Origin: Thermoflexus sp042408815
GTDB lineage: Bacteria > Chloroflexota > Anaerolineae > Thermoflexales > Thermoflexaceae
DNA length: 55,856 bases
Reading direction: 5' to 3'
Assembly (NCBI RefSeq): GCF_042408815.1
Contig: NZ_JBHOQR010000001.1
Span: forward strand, 1 to 55,856
Shown here: piece by piece, positions 36,275 through 44,491 of the stretch
Layout: each line of letters begins with the position of its first letter
Numbering within the stretch: the first letter of the stretch is position 1
Notes under the pieces: generated by a model
What the model was told of the DNA's origin: nothing
The model's database searches: none
What the model saw: only the letters and a program-made list of their open reading frames with translations
Program-made: the position numbers and the translations under genes

Positions 36275-36407
36275 ATCCCGGGTTTTTAGGCTTGGGACTT
36301 GCGCCGTTTGGCTCATACGGAAGGCAATGGATTTCAGGGCCAGGCCATCTGAGGGAGCCCCCGAGGGGATCCCTCGCGCCCTCCTTGAACCGGGCAGGCC
36401 GATGGCG

Positions 36408-39400
36408 TTATGCGCTGGTGGGGATCCCGGTCATCGGGAGGGCGATGTAGAAAGTGCTGCCCTGGCCCAGCTGGCTCTCCACCCAGACTCGTCCTCCGTG
36501 CCATTCCACGATCGATTTCACCAGCGCCAGCCCCAGGCCGCTTCCTTTCACATGGGCGGTCTCTTTACGGCGCACCCGGTAGAACTTCTCAAAGATCCGG
36601 GCCTGATCGGCTGGCGCAATGCCGGGCCCTGTATCCCTTACCCAGGCCACGACTTCGGCGTTCTGTTCGATCACACCCAGGGAGATGCTCCCCCCTTCTG
36701 GAGTGTATTTGATGGCATTGTCGACCAGGTTTGTGATCGCCCGGCGCAGCCACATGGGGTCTCCTTTCACGATCCCATGCCCATGGATCTCCATGCTCAT
36801 CCGCAGCCCTCGGGCCATCGCATGGGGACGCATCTCATGGAAAACATCGCGGATCAGGTCGCTCAGGCGACAGATCCCTCGCTGGCCGATCCCCTCCTCA
36901 ATCCGCTTCAGATCCATCAGATCCTCGATGAGCCGTGTCATCTGATCGATGCCGCTCATAATTTTCTCTACATACTCTTGCTGGCGAGAGGTCAGGGGTC
37001 CGGCCATGCCTAACATCGTGACGAAGCCTCGCATATAAGTGAGGGGAGAGCGCAGGTCGTGGGAGACGGCGGCGATGAAATCGGACTTCAACTGATCCAG
37101 CGCTTGGAAAGGCGTGATGTCCCGCACAAGCAGTAACCTGCCGATCTCCCGACCGTCCTCCAGGCGCAGATCGTAGCGCCCCGCCCAGAACGTCCGACCA
37201 TCGGGCCGTCGAAATTCCCGGCTCCGGATCTGCCCGGGGGGGATCGGTTCATCCAGCAGCTCGCGCAGCTCCACATCCTTCAGGAGCGAGGCCACCGGAT
37301 GGCCGAGCACCCGGGAGGCTGGAAGGCCCAGGAAACGCTCTGCTGGTGGGTTCAGGTAAAGCAGATCCCCATGCCGATCGATGAGTATCAGTACATCCGG
37401 ACTGCTTTCCAAGACCGCCCGGAGCCGTTCGCGTTCGGCTAAAGCCGCCTCCTGCAGACGGGCCCGGGCAATAAATACCGCCGCCTGGCTGAGGATCAAG
37501 TGGGTCAGTTGTTGTTCCGCCATAGTCACCCGCCGGGGTTGCGGGAAGGCGATCCAGGCGACCCCTACGAGATCCTCCCCCCAGTAAACCGGGAGGATCC
37601 CCAGCGCCCGTCCCCGGTCTTCCTGCCGGAAGATCGAGGGGAGTTCCGGGTGGCGAAGCACGTGCTCGACCCAGAGGGGTTCTCTTCGCTCATGACCCAG
37701 CTCCCAGCAGGCCTCATCGAGGGGCCCCGGATGCCCTTCGCCGGTCGCGGTGAACACCCGCAGATCTCCATGGGATCCGGGGATGAGAATGCGGGCAGCC
37801 GAGGATGGAACCGCTTGCTCCAGCGACCGCGCGACCTCGGACAGACCATGCGCCAGATCGAGGGTCTCCACCAGACGATGATTCAGTTCCAGCAGCAGGG
37901 AGAGATTGGTCAGCCGTGCTCGTAAAGCGTGGCGCATGCGTTCCATGGTTTCCGCCAGGTATCCGATCTCGTCCGGTGCATCGATCAGGATGGGCTTCTC
38001 CAGCTCTCCTTCCACCATGCGCCCTGCTGCGGCGGCCAGTTTCGCCAGCCGTTTCGCTACATGCCCGCTCAGAGCATTCAAGAGCAGGGCGCCGATCGCG
38101 CTGAATCCTCCCAGGAAGATCCCCGCAGGCAGGATCCGCTCAAGGGCTCGCTGGATCCGCGCGGATCGGGGGTAACGGATAACAGCCCACCAGTCCGTTC
38201 CTGGAACCTGGCGAAGGTGGAGCTCGGTAATGGTCCCTGTGGGGGATCGCTGCGCGATGTCAAGAGGTCCGGGAAGGGAGGATGTGGGGAGCGGGAAGAT
38301 GTCCAGCACGCGCTGGGGATCGGGGTGCAGCAGAATCTGTCCCTGGCGGTCGATGAGGAATCCCTCGCCGGCCGGCAGACCCCCGCTCAGAGAGGCCAGG
38401 GCCTCCTGGAGGGCCGGGTGCTCCGTGATCCGTACCCGCCCGATCAGGAAGGCGGTAGGGGGATCTCCCTCCAGCGGCGCTACGAAAGATAGGCCCGGTG
38501 TGCCATCTGGAAGGCGATGGACTTCGGTGCGGATCACTGCACGAGCCGCACGGCTCTGGGCGATCGCTGCACGTTCGAAGGTCGAAAGCCCCCATGCCGG
38601 CTCTCCCGTCGGATAGGCGGCCAGGATCGCTCCCTCGGTTCCAACCAGCAGGACGGCATGGTAAATCGGCCCGGTTTGAACGAAGCGCTGAAGTATGGAG
38701 GCAACGATCGGAGAAGCCTCGCCTCGGGGGATGCCCAGGGTAGCCAGATCGGACAGAAGGGTTTCTCCGGTGTGCAGAAAATATGCGATCTGCTCACCCG
38801 TACGGCTGACACCCTGGTTGATCGCTTGCGCCTGCTCCCTATCCGCCTGGCGGATGGCGATAGCGGTCAGGAACAGAAAGAGGGTCATGACCATGGCGGC
38901 GATCCAGCTCGAGAAGAGGAAGAGGAAGCGCGCCTGGATCTGGCGGGCATGAAGTGGCCACTGGGGAGGCTGGCCGGTGGAAAAGATCCGGGGCCATCGG
39001 AGATGGAGCCCCTGGGCGATCAGCCCGCAGATCAAGGCGCTGGCCCACGAGGGGAGCGCGATGGCCGTGATCAGTGTCCAGGTGCCGTCCAGGGCCTCAG
39101 GCCATGAAGCGTAAAAGCTACCCCAGGAAACAGATTGCAGAAACATCCATGCGATCCAGCCCGCTATGGCGGCCGTCAGCGGTTGACGCAGGATACGGAA
39201 GAAACGCCCCGCGTAATTCTGGGCAAGCAATCCGCCAATCAGGGCTGCGTCCAGAGCCATGATCCAGGGGAGGTGCAGGAAACGGCCATCGCCCATCCAT
39301 CCGATGACAGCACCCATCATCAACCCGGCCAGCGCCAGCGCGCCCGGCCGAAGCCGTCCGCCCCAGATCAAATAAGGCAGCCAGAGCAGGACCGGAAAGC

Positions 39401-39641
39401 CGACCCGGAAGGGAAGGCCCGGGAATTCCCAGGTGAGCACAGGGGTCAGACCGGTCAGGAGGGCCAGAAGCAGAAAGCCCCCCACTTCGGCAAGTCGGAG
39501 TTCCCTCCAGGCACGGAAATGGTGCGGCCGTCTGAGCCATAAGCCGAAAAGGGCCAGGAATCCGATGATCGTCCATCCCCACCCCCACAGGGAGCCGGGC
39601 CCTGTCCAATTGCCTGGGAAGCTCCAGAACTCCAGCCGCAT
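36408..39641 (-). CDS. Membrane-bound hybrid-input sensor histidine kinase (MASE-like, Cache, HAMP, GAF, PAS)
   Basis: Protein of 1077 residues. Residues 1-215 hold about six or seven hydrophobic helices; another helix (about 240-263) leads into an extracellular Cache-like sensor (265-495), and the next (about 503-525) into a HAMP linker (526-580, DEIGYLAETMERMRHALRAR). Then come a GAF domain (about 590-725) and a PAS domain (about 740-845: DVLILIDRHGDLLYLNPPAE). The kinase core has phospho-acceptor H861 in VSHDLRSPLTY, N-box NLVDNAIKY, and G-boxes DTGPGIAP and GSGLGLAL. It probably senses an external small molecule. No regulator is adjacent. It converges with add across 133 nt, where no good terminator was seen. 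Confidence 0.9.
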   Translation of the reverse strand: MRLEFWSFPGNWTGPGSLWGWGWTIIGFLALFGLWLRRPHHFRAWRELRLAEVGGFLLLALLTGLTPVLTWEFPGLPFRVGFPVLLWLPYLIWGGRLRPGALALAGLMMGAVIGWMGDGRFLHLPWIMALDAALIGGLLAQNYAGRFFRILRQPLTAAIAGWIAWMFLQSVSWGSFYASWPEALDGTWTLITAIALPSWASALICGLIAQGLHLRWPRIFSTGQPPQWPLHARQIQARFLFLFSSWIAAMVMTLFLFLTAIAIRQADREQAQAINQGVSRTGEQIAYFLHTGETLLSDLATLGIPRGEASPIVASILQRFVQTGPIYHAVLLVGTEGAILAAYPTGEPAWGLSTFERAAIAQSRAARAVIRTEVHRLPDGTPGLSFVAPLEGDPPTAFLIGRVRITEHPALQEALASLSGGLPAGEGFLIDRQGQILLHPDPQRVLDIFPLPTSSLPGPLDIAQRSPTGTITELHLRQVPGTDWWAVIRYPRSARIQRALERILPAGIFLGGFSAIGALLLNALSGHVAKRLAKLAAAAGRMVEGELEKPILIDAPDEIGYLAETMERMRHALRARLTNLSLLLELNHRLVETLDLAHGLSEVARSLEQAVPSSAARILIPGSHGDLRVFTATGEGHPGPLDEACWELGHERREPLWVEHVLRHPELPSIFRQEDRGRALGILPVYWGEDLVGVAWIAFPQPRRVTMAEQQLTHLILSQAAVFIARARLQEAALAERERLRAVLESSPDVLILIDRHGDLLYLNPPAERFLGLPASRVLGHPVASLLKDVELRELLDEPIPPGQIRSREFRRPDGRTFWAGRYDLRLEDGREIGRLLLVRDITPFQALDQLKSDFIAAVSHDLRSPLTYMRGFVTMLGMAGPLTSRQQEYVEKIMSGIDQMTRLIEDLMDLKRIEEGIGQRGICRLSDLIRDVFHEMRPHAMARGLRMSMEIHGHGIVKGDPMWLRRAITNLVDNAIKYTPEGGSISLGVIEQNAEVVAWVRDTGPGIAPADQARIFEKFYRVRRKETAHVKGSGLGLALVKSIVEWHGGRVWVESQLGQGSTFYIALPMTGIPTSA

Positions 39642-39853
39642 GAGGCCGCCCCCCTTCGGGCGATCCTATCTTCACCGTTCCCGCTGGCCATCTTAACCCG
39701 GATTGCGATTTCAGGGGAAACGATCGATTGGCCCGGTGCGAGCGGGGCTTTATCCGTGGGGAAAGTCTGCCGAGGCGATGGATCGCCCCCCACGCTCTCT
39801 GCTCTCAAACCGTACCGTTTGCCTTGCCCCATCGCTTTCCGCAGCCTGCGGAG

Positions 39854-39859
39854 TATAAT
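39854..39859 (+). promoter_or_regulatory. -10 element before the small unknown gene
   Basis: A perfect TATAAT at 39854-39859 lies 38 nt before the GTG start at 39897. The -35 position (about 39831) reads TCGCTT, a poor match. Confidence 0.4.
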
Positions 39860-39896
39860 GAAAGCGAATTCGAGCGAGGGAAAGGAGAGGGATCCG

Positions 39897-40259
39897 GTGT
39901 TTCCAGTTCCTCAAGTAAGGGATCAACTGCAGCCCTATCGCCACCGGTCGCCGGTAATCGTCGCTCTGGAACCGAAGTCTGAACCGGAGCGCCTCCAGTG
40001 GTGGGAGGCGGCCCATCAACCGATCGCTGAATCCGGAGCAACCCTGATCCTCATCACTCCTGCGCCGGCGACCTCCGATCGCGTGATCTGCTTCAGGGAT
40101 CCCAGGCTGTTCCCTTCCGTTCCAGGAAACCCAGAGGTGTGGATTCTGGACGCTTATCTGGAGCCCCGGGCTTGCCTGGACGCCTCGCGCTTGGATCCGG
40201 GTCTGCTGGGTCGGATCCTGGCTTGGGTGGAGGGGATTCAGCACGAATGTCCGGAGTGA
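39897..40259 (+). CDS. Small unknown protein, possibly thioredoxin-like fold without cysteines
   Basis: 120 residues from GTG 39897, which has AAGGAGAGGG about 7 nt upstream. I do not recognise a family with certainty. The pattern (LQPYRHRSPVIVALEPKSEP, then QPIAESGATLILITPAP, later FRDPRLFPSVPGNPEVWIL) resembles peroxiredoxin-like proteins, which have a short strand, a helix with E-L-x-x-W/R, and a GA.L..I strand. The redox Cys pair is absent. Only two Cys are present, outside the expected position. It precedes the RpiB-like gene by 56 nt and may be co-transcribed. An ATG at 39858 overlaps the -10 and is less likely. Confidence 0.5.
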   Translation: MFPVPQVRDQLQPYRHRSPVIVALEPKSEPERLQWWEAAHQPIAESGATLILITPAPATSDRVICFRDPRLFPSVPGNPEVWILDAYLEPRACLDASRLDPGLLGRILAWVEGIQHECPE

Positions 40260-40315
40260 GGCGCGCCGGAATGGCCCGGTGGGCCGGCGTCATACGCCTG
40301 AAAGGGGGGGTGGCC

Positions 40316-40789
40316 ATGCGCATCGTCGTTGGAAGCGATGAGCGCACCCATGTGACGGATGTCGTCTTAGAGGAGCTGCGACGGCGAGGGTTCGAGGTGG
40401 AGCCGGTCGGTCCTCTCGCCGGTGTCCGGCAATCCTGGTCTGAGGTGGCCCGGATCGTGGCGGAGAAGGTCGCGCGGGGAGAGGCGGATGAGGGGATTCT
40501 GTTCTGCTGGACGGGGACTGGGGTGAGCATCGCCGCCAACAAGGTCCCGGGGATCCGGGCCGCGCTCTGCGAGGACGCTGAGACGGCTCGAGGGGCTCGC
40601 CTGTGGAACAACGCCAATGTGCTCTGTATGAGTTTGCGCCGGACCTCCGAGGCGATCGCCCGGGAGATCCTGGACGCTTGGTTCAACACCCGTTATATCC
40701 CGAACCCGGAAGATGAGGCCTGCCTGGCCCAGGTTGCGGAGATCGAGCGGACCTACTGGAAGACTTCTGAGCCCATCACCACCGGGTGA
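40316..40789 (+). CDS. RpiB/LacA/LacB-family sugar-phosphate isomerase, divergent active site
   Basis: Protein of 157 residues with the RpiB/LacAB Rossmann-like fold: MRIVVGSDERTH at the start, GILFCWTGTGVSIAANKVPG in the middle with the catalytic Cys (C64), then AALCEDAETARGARLW. RpiB interconverts ribulose 5-phosphate and ribose 5-phosphate. Two usual histidines are missing. The N-terminal G-S-D-H-A-G is GSDERT here, and the R-x-H-N-[ND]-A segment is RLWNNAN with Trp at 97. The C64 thiol and the anion-hole glycines remain. It probably belongs to a side branch with another substrate. The ATG at 40316 follows AAAGGGGGGG; the frame is open to 40139 but overlaps the upstream gene. Confidence 0.78.
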   Translation: MRIVVGSDERTHVTDVVLEELRRRGFEVEPVGPLAGVRQSWSEVARIVAEKVARGEADEGILFCWTGTGVSIAANKVPGIRAALCEDAETARGARLWNNANVLCMSLRRTSEAIAREILDAWFNTRYIPNPEDEACLAQVAEIERTYWKTSEPITTG

Positions 40790-40791
40790 TT

Positions 40792-40832
40792 CCCGGAGGC
40801 CCTTTGGGCCGATCAGACCGGGCTTTTTAATT
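40792..40832 (+). terminator. Candidate rho-independent terminator after the RpiB-like gene
   Basis: GGCCC-TTT-GGGCC sits inside a wider CCCGG...CCGGG pairing (40792-40796 with 40818-40822), followed directly by CTTTTTAATTCTT. The stem is interrupted, so strength is uncertain. Confidence 0.5.
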
Positions 40833-40872
40833 CTTCGCTATGGTCTATCGGGCCGCAAGAGCAGGAGTTCCC

Positions 40873-42015
40873 ATGGATCTCGAGACGAAGCTGGCGCTCC
40901 TGACCCAGGCGGCGATCTGGGAACCGGCAGAGGAGACGGATCCCTCCGGGCGGCCCCGGCTGCCGCTAATGGATTGTATATATGAGGCGCGGGCCCATGG
41001 CCGTCCTGTCCGCCTTCTGAAAGTCCTGTTAACCTCCGCATGCGAACGGGATTGTTTCTACTGTCCGTTTCGGGCAGGCCGGTCCTTCCGCCGCGCCACT
41101 TTCCAGCCGGATGAACTGGCTCGCGCCTTCCACGCGATGCATCAGCGGGGGCTGGTGGATGGGTTGTTCCTGAGCTCGGGGATCCTGGGGGGAGGGGTGC
41201 GGACTCAGGATCGGTTGCTCGTGGTCGCGGAGCTGCTCCGGCAGCGCTATGGCTACCAGGGCTACCTTCATCTTAAATTAATGCCTGGCGCGGAGCCGGA
41301 TCAGGTGCGGGCGGCCATGCGCTGGGCGGATCGGGTGTCCATCAATCTGGAAGCCCCTAACCCGGAGCGGCTGTCCCGTCTGGCGCCTCACAAGGCCTTT
41401 ACGGTGGAGCTGGAAGGGCCGCTCTATATCGCCGGGCGAATCCGTCAGGAAGAGCCTCGCGCGCTCGCCTGGTCCGGGCGCTGGCCATCGTTGACCACCC
41501 AGCTGGTCGTGGGGGCGGCGGGGGAGAGCGATCGGGAGATCCTGGAAACCACGGCGCGGCTGCATCGGGAGATCGGTTTAGCTCGCGTCTACTATTCCCC
41601 CTTCCGGCCGGTGCCCGACACGCCGCTGGAGGATCTCCCGCCAACCCCACCGTTGCGTGCCCAGCGCCTCTATCAGGCGGAATGGTTGTTGCGGGTTTAT
41701 GGCTTTCGATTGGAGGAGCTACCCTTTGATGAGAATGGGAACCTGCCCCTTGCGGAGGATCCGAAGCGAGCGTGGGCGCGTCGAGCGCTGGCGGACTGTC
41801 CGGTGGAGATCAACCGGGCCTCTTACGAGGAATTGATACGGGTCCCGGGGATCGGCCCGAAAACCGCGCGGGCGATCCTGCAGGCCCGACGAGAGGGTCG
41901 TTTAACCCGGCCTGAGAGCCTGACAGCCCTCGGGGTTTCTACGGAGCGGGCGGCCCCTTTTATCACCCTCAACGGGCGGCGGCTGCCTCAAACCCCTCCG
42001 CTGCCGATGTGCTAA
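40873..42015 (+). CDS. Radical SAM protein with C-terminal helix-hairpin-helix (DNA-repair type)
   Basis: Protein of 380 residues. The radical SAM cluster motif is C57-x3-C61-x2-C64 in SACERDCFYC. SSGILGGGV and YLHLKLMPGA follow as barrel strands. Residues 311-345 form a helix-hairpin-helix (EINRASYEELIRVPGIGPKT). This layout matches the uncharacterised family called putative DNA modification/repair radical SAM protein, often encoded beside a uracil-DNA-glycosylase-like partner. No partner is seen here. HhH domains bind DNA without sequence specificity, so a nucleic-acid substrate is plausible but unproven. ATG 40873 has GCAGGAG 5 nt upstream; an ATG at 40840 is in frame but lacks one. Confidence 0.82.
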   Translation: MDLETKLALLTQAAIWEPAEETDPSGRPRLPLMDCIYEARAHGRPVRLLKVLLTSACERDCFYCPFRAGRSFRRATFQPDELARAFHAMHQRGLVDGLFLSSGILGGGVRTQDRLLVVAELLRQRYGYQGYLHLKLMPGAEPDQVRAAMRWADRVSINLEAPNPERLSRLAPHKAFTVELEGPLYIAGRIRQEEPRALAWSGRWPSLTTQLVVGAAGESDREILETTARLHREIGLARVYYSPFRPVPDTPLEDLPPTPPLRAQRLYQAEWLLRVYGFRLEELPFDENGNLPLAEDPKRAWARRALADCPVEINRASYEELIRVPGIGPKTARAILQARREGRLTRPESLTALGVSTERAAPFITLNGRRLPQTPPLPMC

Positions 42016-42021
42016 CATCGA

Positions 42022-42180
42022 TCAGGGATCAGAGCAATCTCGCATCCGCCCGCAATTCGGGCAACGGAGTTTACAGTGGATCTCCTCCATGGGAAATCCA
42101 CAAATCTCGCACCGGTAGTCCTCGAGGAAGAGATCGGTTGCGGAAGAATTCTCCGGAAGGAGCGGGGTTTCCACAAACAT
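42022..42180 (-). CDS. Small zinc-ribbon protein, 52 residues
   Basis: A short gene with an excellent ribosome-binding site (GGGAGGAGG, 6 nt before the ATG at 42178-42180). The N-terminal half is acidic and polar (MFVETPLLPENS). The C-terminal half has two Cys pairs, CEIC (24-27) and CPNC (40-43), with another Cys at 36 and one at 49 in a terminal RDCSDP. The pattern C-x2-C-G-F-P, then C-K-L-x-C-P-N-C-G and D-C-S-D-P recurs, from memory, in small zinc-ribbon proteins of Actinobacteria and Chloroflexota; no function is known. It converges with the radical SAM gene, their ends 6 nt apart, and lies on the same strand as tRNA-Asn, downstream of its terminator. Confidence 0.8.
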   Translation of the reverse strand: MFVETPLLPENSSATDLFLEDYRCEICGFPMEEIHCKLRCPNCGRMRDCSDP

Positions 42181-42242
42181 GGACACCTCCTCCCACTATC
42201 CACGCCCGGATGGTCCTCTCGCCCTCCTGCAGCGCAAGCCGT

Positions 42243-42271
42243 AAAAAACAAAAGGCCGCCCAGCGGCGGCC
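42243..42271 (-). terminator. Rho-independent terminator of tRNA-Asn
   Basis: On the minus strand a 7-bp GGCCGCC/GGCGGCC stem (42265-42271 with 42254-42260) with a 4-nt loop is followed by TTTTGTTTTTT. It lies 5 nt past the tRNA 3' end and is a textbook terminator. Confidence 0.9.
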
Positions 42272-42276
42272 TCTGA

Positions 42277-42349
42277 CTCCCCGGGGAGGACTCGAACCTC
42301 CAACCCGCCGGTTAACAGCCGGCTGCTCTGCCTGTTGAGCTACCGGGGA
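42277..42349 (-). tRNA. tRNA-Asn (anticodon GTT)
   Basis: 73 nt on the minus strand. The acceptor stem TCCCCGG pairs with CCGGGGA perfectly, with G as discriminator base, as expected for tRNA-Asn. The D arm is GCTC...GAGC, the anticodon stem GCCGG/CCGGC with loop CTGTTAA (anticodon at 42314-42316), and the T arm GGAGG-TTCGAGT-CCTCC. The 3' CCA is not encoded (TCA follows the discriminator). It is a single-gene unit with its own promoter and terminator. Confidence 0.97.
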
Positions 42350-42360
42350 AGGTCATTAAA

Positions 42361-42389
42361 ATTATAAAAGCTCAGTGGAAGCGCGTCAA
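42361..42389 (-). promoter_or_regulatory. Promoter of tRNA-Asn
   Basis: On the minus strand TTGACG (42384-42389), a 17-nt spacer and TATAAT (42361-42366) precede the tRNA 5' end by 11 nt. It is the best sigma-70-type promoter in the window. The -35 overlaps the TGA stop codon of maf (42386-42388). Confidence 0.88.
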
Positions 42390-43084
42390 GGAGCCTCCTG
42401 CCCCGCCGGGCTTTTCGATCGGCGGTTTCCTCCCCCCGCCAGGATGTCCGGGTAAACGCTGCAGACGTGCTCCAGGGTAGATTGACATCGTGTGGGCAGA
42501 TCCTCCGGCGGAGACCATCCCCAGCGGCGCAAGGCCCGGGCGAGGTGGCAGAGGGGCAGCCCCACTACCGCGGCATAGCAGCCTTCCACCATCCGGGCGG
42601 GTTGAAAACCCGGATGCTGGATCGCGTAAGCGCCGGCTTTATCGAGGGGATCCCCTGTAGCCAGATACACCTCGATCTCTTCATCGGTGTAGGATCGCAT
42701 CCAGACCTGGGTGGTGGCCACTTCCAGAAGAAGCTCATCTCGCCATGGGTTGTAAAGCGCAACGGCCGTATGCACGTGATGAGGGCATCCGCGCAAAGCT
42801 TGAAGCATCGCCCGCGCTTCCTGCATCCCTTCTGGCTTGCCCAGGATCGCCCCATTCAGATCCACCACGGTATCTGCCGCCAGGACCAGAGCATCGGGGG
42901 CGAGCCGGGCCCCCGCGGCGGCTTTAGCGAGGGCCAGACGGGCCGCGCAGGCCGTCGGTTGCTCATGCGGCGCCGGGGCCTCATCGATCGAAACCGCCAG
43001 GAGCTCCACCGGGTGTCCGAGGAGCTGGATCAAGGTGCGGCGCCGCGGCGAAGCCGAAGCCAGAACCCATCGCTCAGGGATCAT
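42386..43084 (-). CDS. maf: Maf-family nucleotide pyrophosphatase
   Basis: Protein of 232 residues. Maf proteins hydrolyse non-canonical or canonical dNTPs/NTPs to the monophosphate and are linked to division arrest. Blocks: LASASPRRRTLIQLLG, the catalytic Asp region LVLAADTVVDLNG, ILGKPEGMQEA, and DKAGAYAIQHPG with VVGLPLCHL. About 25 residues beyond the usual C-terminus hold two Cys and a basic Gly-Arg-rich end. The subclass (dTTP/UTP or m7GTP) cannot be fixed with confidence. Its start lacks a strong ribosome-binding site. The 3' end overlaps the tRNA-Asn promoter. Confidence 0.92.
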   Translation of the reverse strand: MIPERWVLASASPRRRTLIQLLGHPVELLAVSIDEAPAPHEQPTACAARLALAKAAAGARLAPDALVLAADTVVDLNGAILGKPEGMQEARAMLQALRGCPHHVHTAVALYNPWRDELLLEVATTQVWMRSYTDEEIEVYLATGDPLDKAGAYAIQHPGFQPARMVEGCYAAVVGLPLCHLARALRRWGWSPPEDLPTRCQSTLEHVCSVYPDILAGGGNRRSKSPAGQEAP

Positions 43085-43156
43085 CGGATATCATCGGGAA
43101 TGGGTGGGGTGGGGCCGCCCATGGGGTTGAGGCGGATCGAGCCCAAGGGATGTTTT

Positions 43157-44299
43157 TTAAGGGTTGGGATGGGCCCGGAGGTAATCCTCAAACATCTCCC
43201 GGAAGGGCTCCACCATGATCTCGTAGGACGCTTGATCTTCGTAAGCCCCAGCAATGTAGATCGTCGCCCCGATCACATAGTCATCCTTCTGAAGTTCCTC
43301 ATCATACCACCACAGCTGGCGCAGATAGAAGAAGTGGGGGTTCCCGTGCCCTTGTTGTTCCCAGTAGCTCATGTAGTTCCGCCAGCCCCGGCGGGGAGGC
43401 CCCTGAAATGTCGGGATATCATCGATCCCCATCTCGGTGATCACGATCGGGATTTGATAAGCGGGCGGCACCATATAGCGATATGCCTTGCGATAGCGCA
43501 AGGTGAACCATCCTTCCCCGATTTGATGATCCACCCCTGCATCCAGGGTGGGCGAAGCGTATTCGTGAAGCGCCAGGATCCCGCCCAATTGTTTGGCGAC
43601 TTGGAGAGCGGGGAGGAAATCGACCCATAGCTCCAGATCCGGTGAGCCGTTCGGGAAGTTTCCGATGGCGCACTTCAAGCCTCGCTGAGCCATCAGTCTC
43701 ATCCGCTCAATCTCGAACTGCGCAAAGAGGCGCATCACCTCATGATTGTGGGGCCGCGGCTCATTGTGACCCTCCCAGTAATCGATGTGCGGGTTCGCCA
43801 GATATTTGTCCATAAATTGGTTGACATACCACTCGGCGGCCGCCCGCATATCCGTGCGCCCATCCCGGATATGCTCCCCGAAATCGAAGTGGTGGGTGAT
43901 CCGGCCGATCAGGATCGTATTGGGCGATCCCGCTTTGATCTCCGGTGCCCGGCCGAAATCGTCGATGATCTTCGCCACACGCATCCGGGTGTTCACGATC
44001 AGGTTAACGATATGGACATCCCGGAACCACTGGACGACGATCCCCAGCTTGCTGGGGCGTGAGAACATCGGCCAGGGCGTCTTGGTAGGCGTGGGCGCGG
44101 GCGTCGGCGAAGCGGGCACTGGCGTGTCGGTTGAGGTCGGCGTGATGGAAGGCGAGGGGCTGGGGGTGAGGCTGGGGGAGGGGGTCAGGAAAGGGGTAGG
44201 GGTGGGGAGCTGGAGCGCACGGGCACAGGCCTCAGCCGCCATGCCCAACCCGATCCAGCCCATCTGTTTCAAAAGCCTCCGACGGGTCCAGCGAGACAT
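43157..44299 (-). CDS. Tat-exported glycoside hydrolase-like TIM-barrel protein
   Basis: Protein of 380 residues. The N-terminus has a twin-arginine signal (TRRRLLKQMGWIGLGMAAEA). Residues 31-77 are a Pro/Thr/Ser-rich linker, as on many Chloroflexota surface proteins. The rest looks like a clan GH-A barrel. E180 in YWEGHNEP matches the acid/base Asn-Glu pair on strand 4, and E289 in PIVITEMGID matches the strand-7 nucleophile. I cannot name the family: GH5, GH39 and GH53 differ in detail, and the substrate is unknown. It may stay anchored if the signal is not cleaved. AAGGAGG lies about 11 nt before the ATG. A TATAAT (44346-44351, minus) is about 47 nt upstream. Confidence 0.7.
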   Translation of the reverse strand: MSRWTRRRLLKQMGWIGLGMAAEACARALQLPTPTPFLTPSPSLTPSPSPSITPTSTDTPVPASPTPAPTPTKTPWPMFSRPSKLGIVVQWFRDVHIVNLIVNTRMRVAKIIDDFGRAPEIKAGSPNTILIGRITHHFDFGEHIRDGRTDMRAAAEWYVNQFMDKYLANPHIDYWEGHNEPRPHNHEVMRLFAQFEIERMRLMAQRGLKCAIGNFPNGSPDLELWVDFLPALQVAKQLGGILALHEYASPTLDAGVDHQIGEGWFTLRYRKAYRYMVPPAYQIPIVITEMGIDDIPTFQGPPRRGWRNYMSYWEQQGHGNPHFFYLRQLWWYDEELQKDDYVIGATIYIAGAYEDQASYEIMVEPFREMFEDYLRAHPNP

Positions 44300-44345
44300 G
44301 GATGCATGTCCTCCTTCCTCGGCCTCACTTTCGTTCGGTCCTCAA

Positions 44346-44353
44346 ATTATAAT
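44346..44353. promoter_or_regulatory. Overlapping bidirectional -10 sequence
   Basis: ATTATAAT reads TATAAT on both strands (minus 44346-44351, plus 44348-44353) between the divergent Tat-exported protein and patatin genes. It could drive either or both. No good -35 was found on either side. Confidence 0.4.
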
Positions 44354-44491
44354 AAGTCTACGAGGGTAAGCTGGAACGGGGAAAGCGGATGTTTTTCCTT
44401 CCCGGGGCAATGGGGGAAGGGAGAGAGCGCCTTCGGCGCTCCCCTGGGCCTCTTACGCCTTTCCAGAGCAGCAGACAGATAGGGACCCGTT

